Assembly (NCBI GenBank): GCA_902783305.1
Contig: CACZQU010000592.1
Coordinates: 1-6,049, forward strand
Direction of reading: 5' to 3'
DNA: 6,049 nt
DNA from: an uncultured Lachnospiraceae bacterium
Lineage (GTDB): Bacteria; Bacillota; Clostridia; Lachnospirales; Lachnospiraceae
Numbering within the stretch: position 1 is the stretch's first letter; every line of letters begins with the position of its first letter. The position numbers and the translations under genes were made by a program. The notes below the pieces were generated by a model that saw only the letters and a list, made by a program, of their open reading frames with translations, did no database searches and was not told the origin of the DNA. Of the stretch, positions 5,514 to 6,049 are shown in pieces.

Positions 5514-6049
5514 ATGACAGGGTTACCACTGATTTTTGCATTTATCATAGCGATCGTTGTCATGATCGTGATGATATCGAAGTTCCACATCCATCCCTTT
5601 ATTTCCATTATGTGCATTTCCGTGATACTGGGAATCCTTGCGGGAATTCCGATTGTCGACCAGAAGACAGCGGACGGCGCAACGGTCAGCGGACTGGCCG
5701 GTGTCATCGGCTCCGGCTTTTCCGGCACCTTCTCCAGCATCGGTATTGTCATTATCCTCGGCGCGCTGATCGGCAGCATCCTGGAGCAGACCGGAGCTGC
5801 ACTGAAGCTGGCTGACATGGTCATTCACCTTGTGGGGAAAAACAATCCGGTCCTGGCCATGGAGCTGATGGGCTGGGTTGTCTCGATTCCGGTTTTCTGT
5901 GATTCCGGTTTCGTCATTCTCAACCCGATCCGCAAGGCCCTTGTCCACAGAACCGGTGTTTCTTCCGTCTCCATGACAGTGGGACTGTCGACCGGTCTTT
6001 ACATTGCCCATGTGTTTATTCCTCCGACACCTGGCCCCATCGCCGCGGC
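5514..6049 (+). CDS. GntP-family sugar-acid (gluconate-type) permease, N-terminal part, runs off the window
   Basis: This is a proton-coupled symporter of the gluconate:H+ family in the cytoplasmic membrane. The frame is open to the window end, giving 178 residues of an expected 420-460. Family hallmarks are present: SGFSGTFSSIGIVIILG (67-83), a following LEQTGAALKLA (90-100), SIPVFCDSGFVILNP (124-138) and HVFIPPTPGPIAA (166-178). Hydrophobic segments lie at about 4-21, 28-47, 74-92 and 113-128. AGGAGG (5498-5503) precedes the ATG by 10 bases, and a strong promoter lies upstream. The substrate may be gluconate, but GntP relatives also carry D-serine, glycerate, fructuronate and other hydroxy acids, so no gene symbol is assigned. 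A sugar-acid kinase or dehydratase downstream would refine it. Confidence 0.93.
   Translation, partial: MTGLPLIFAFIIAIVVMIVMISKFHIHPFISIMCISVILGILAGIPIVDQKTADGATVSGLAGVIGSGFSGTFSSIGIVIILGALIGSILEQTGAALKLADMVIHLVGKNNPVLAMELMGWVVSIPVFCDSGFVILNPIRKALVHRTGVSSVSMTVGLSTGLYIAHVFIPPTPGPIAA

Noticed and set aside
5420..6011. Two minus-strand open frames opposite the GntP-like gene (5420-5824 and 5523-6011)
   Set aside because: The plus strand encodes unmistakable GntP motifs over the whole stretch. These frames are low-complexity (Met/Ile/Pro-rich or Asp/Asn/His-rich) antisense shadows, and one would run across the promoter-proximal leader.
1..6049. CRISPR arrays, tRNA or rRNA genes, phage or defence genes
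   Set aside because: No regularly spaced repeats, cloverleaf-like segments, rRNA-like stretches or recognisable defence or phage proteins were seen.

Overview
The window looks like chromosomal DNA from a low-to-mid GC Gram-positive anaerobe, most likely a clostridium of the Lachnospiraceae type. The reasons are strong AGGAGG ribosome-binding sites, tightly packed same-strand genes, a lipoprotein sugar-binding protein with two short permeases and no ATPase beside them, and clostridial-looking protein sequences. The exact taxon cannot be fixed from the sequence alone.

Layout. (1) Positions 1-3490, plus strand: a carbohydrate ABC importer. A possible C-terminal scrap of an upstream gene (2-61) is followed by a MalF/UgpA-type permease (83-979), a MalG/UgpE-type permease (972-1883) and an extracellular solute-binding lipoprotein (1880-3490). 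The genes overlap by 8 and 4 bases, which suggests one mRNA with coupled translation. The binding protein has a lipobox and, unusually, a C-terminal membrane segment. (2) Positions 3593-3808, plus strand: a 71-residue VOC/glyoxalase-fold fragment, about half the usual length. It ends at a very long bidirectional terminator (3839-3890) flanked by two smaller hairpins. (3) Positions 3936-5133, minus strand: a secreted protein with two OB-like modules, then dtd (D-aminoacyl-tRNA deacylase) only 10 bases downstream; the two appear co-transcribed and share the bidirectional terminator. (4) Positions 5137-5513: a 377-base divergent intergenic region. It holds a 135-base element with imperfect terminal inverted repeats and flanking direct repeats (MITE-like), a candidate minus-strand promoter, an excellent extended -10 plus-strand promoter, and a leader hairpin. 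(5) Positions 5514 to the window end, plus strand: the N-terminal 178 residues of a GntP-family sugar-acid permease.

Functionally, the importer and the GntP permease are two independent carbon-uptake routes, for an oligosaccharide or sugar and for gluconate or a related sugar acid. The importer most likely borrows a shared MsmX/UgpC-type ATPase encoded elsewhere. dtd is a translation quality-control gene. I did not find a clear new multi-gene system. The items most worth a second look are the MITE-like element in the divergent control region, the doubly anchored binding protein, the half-length VOC gene and the uncharacterised double OB-like secreted protein.
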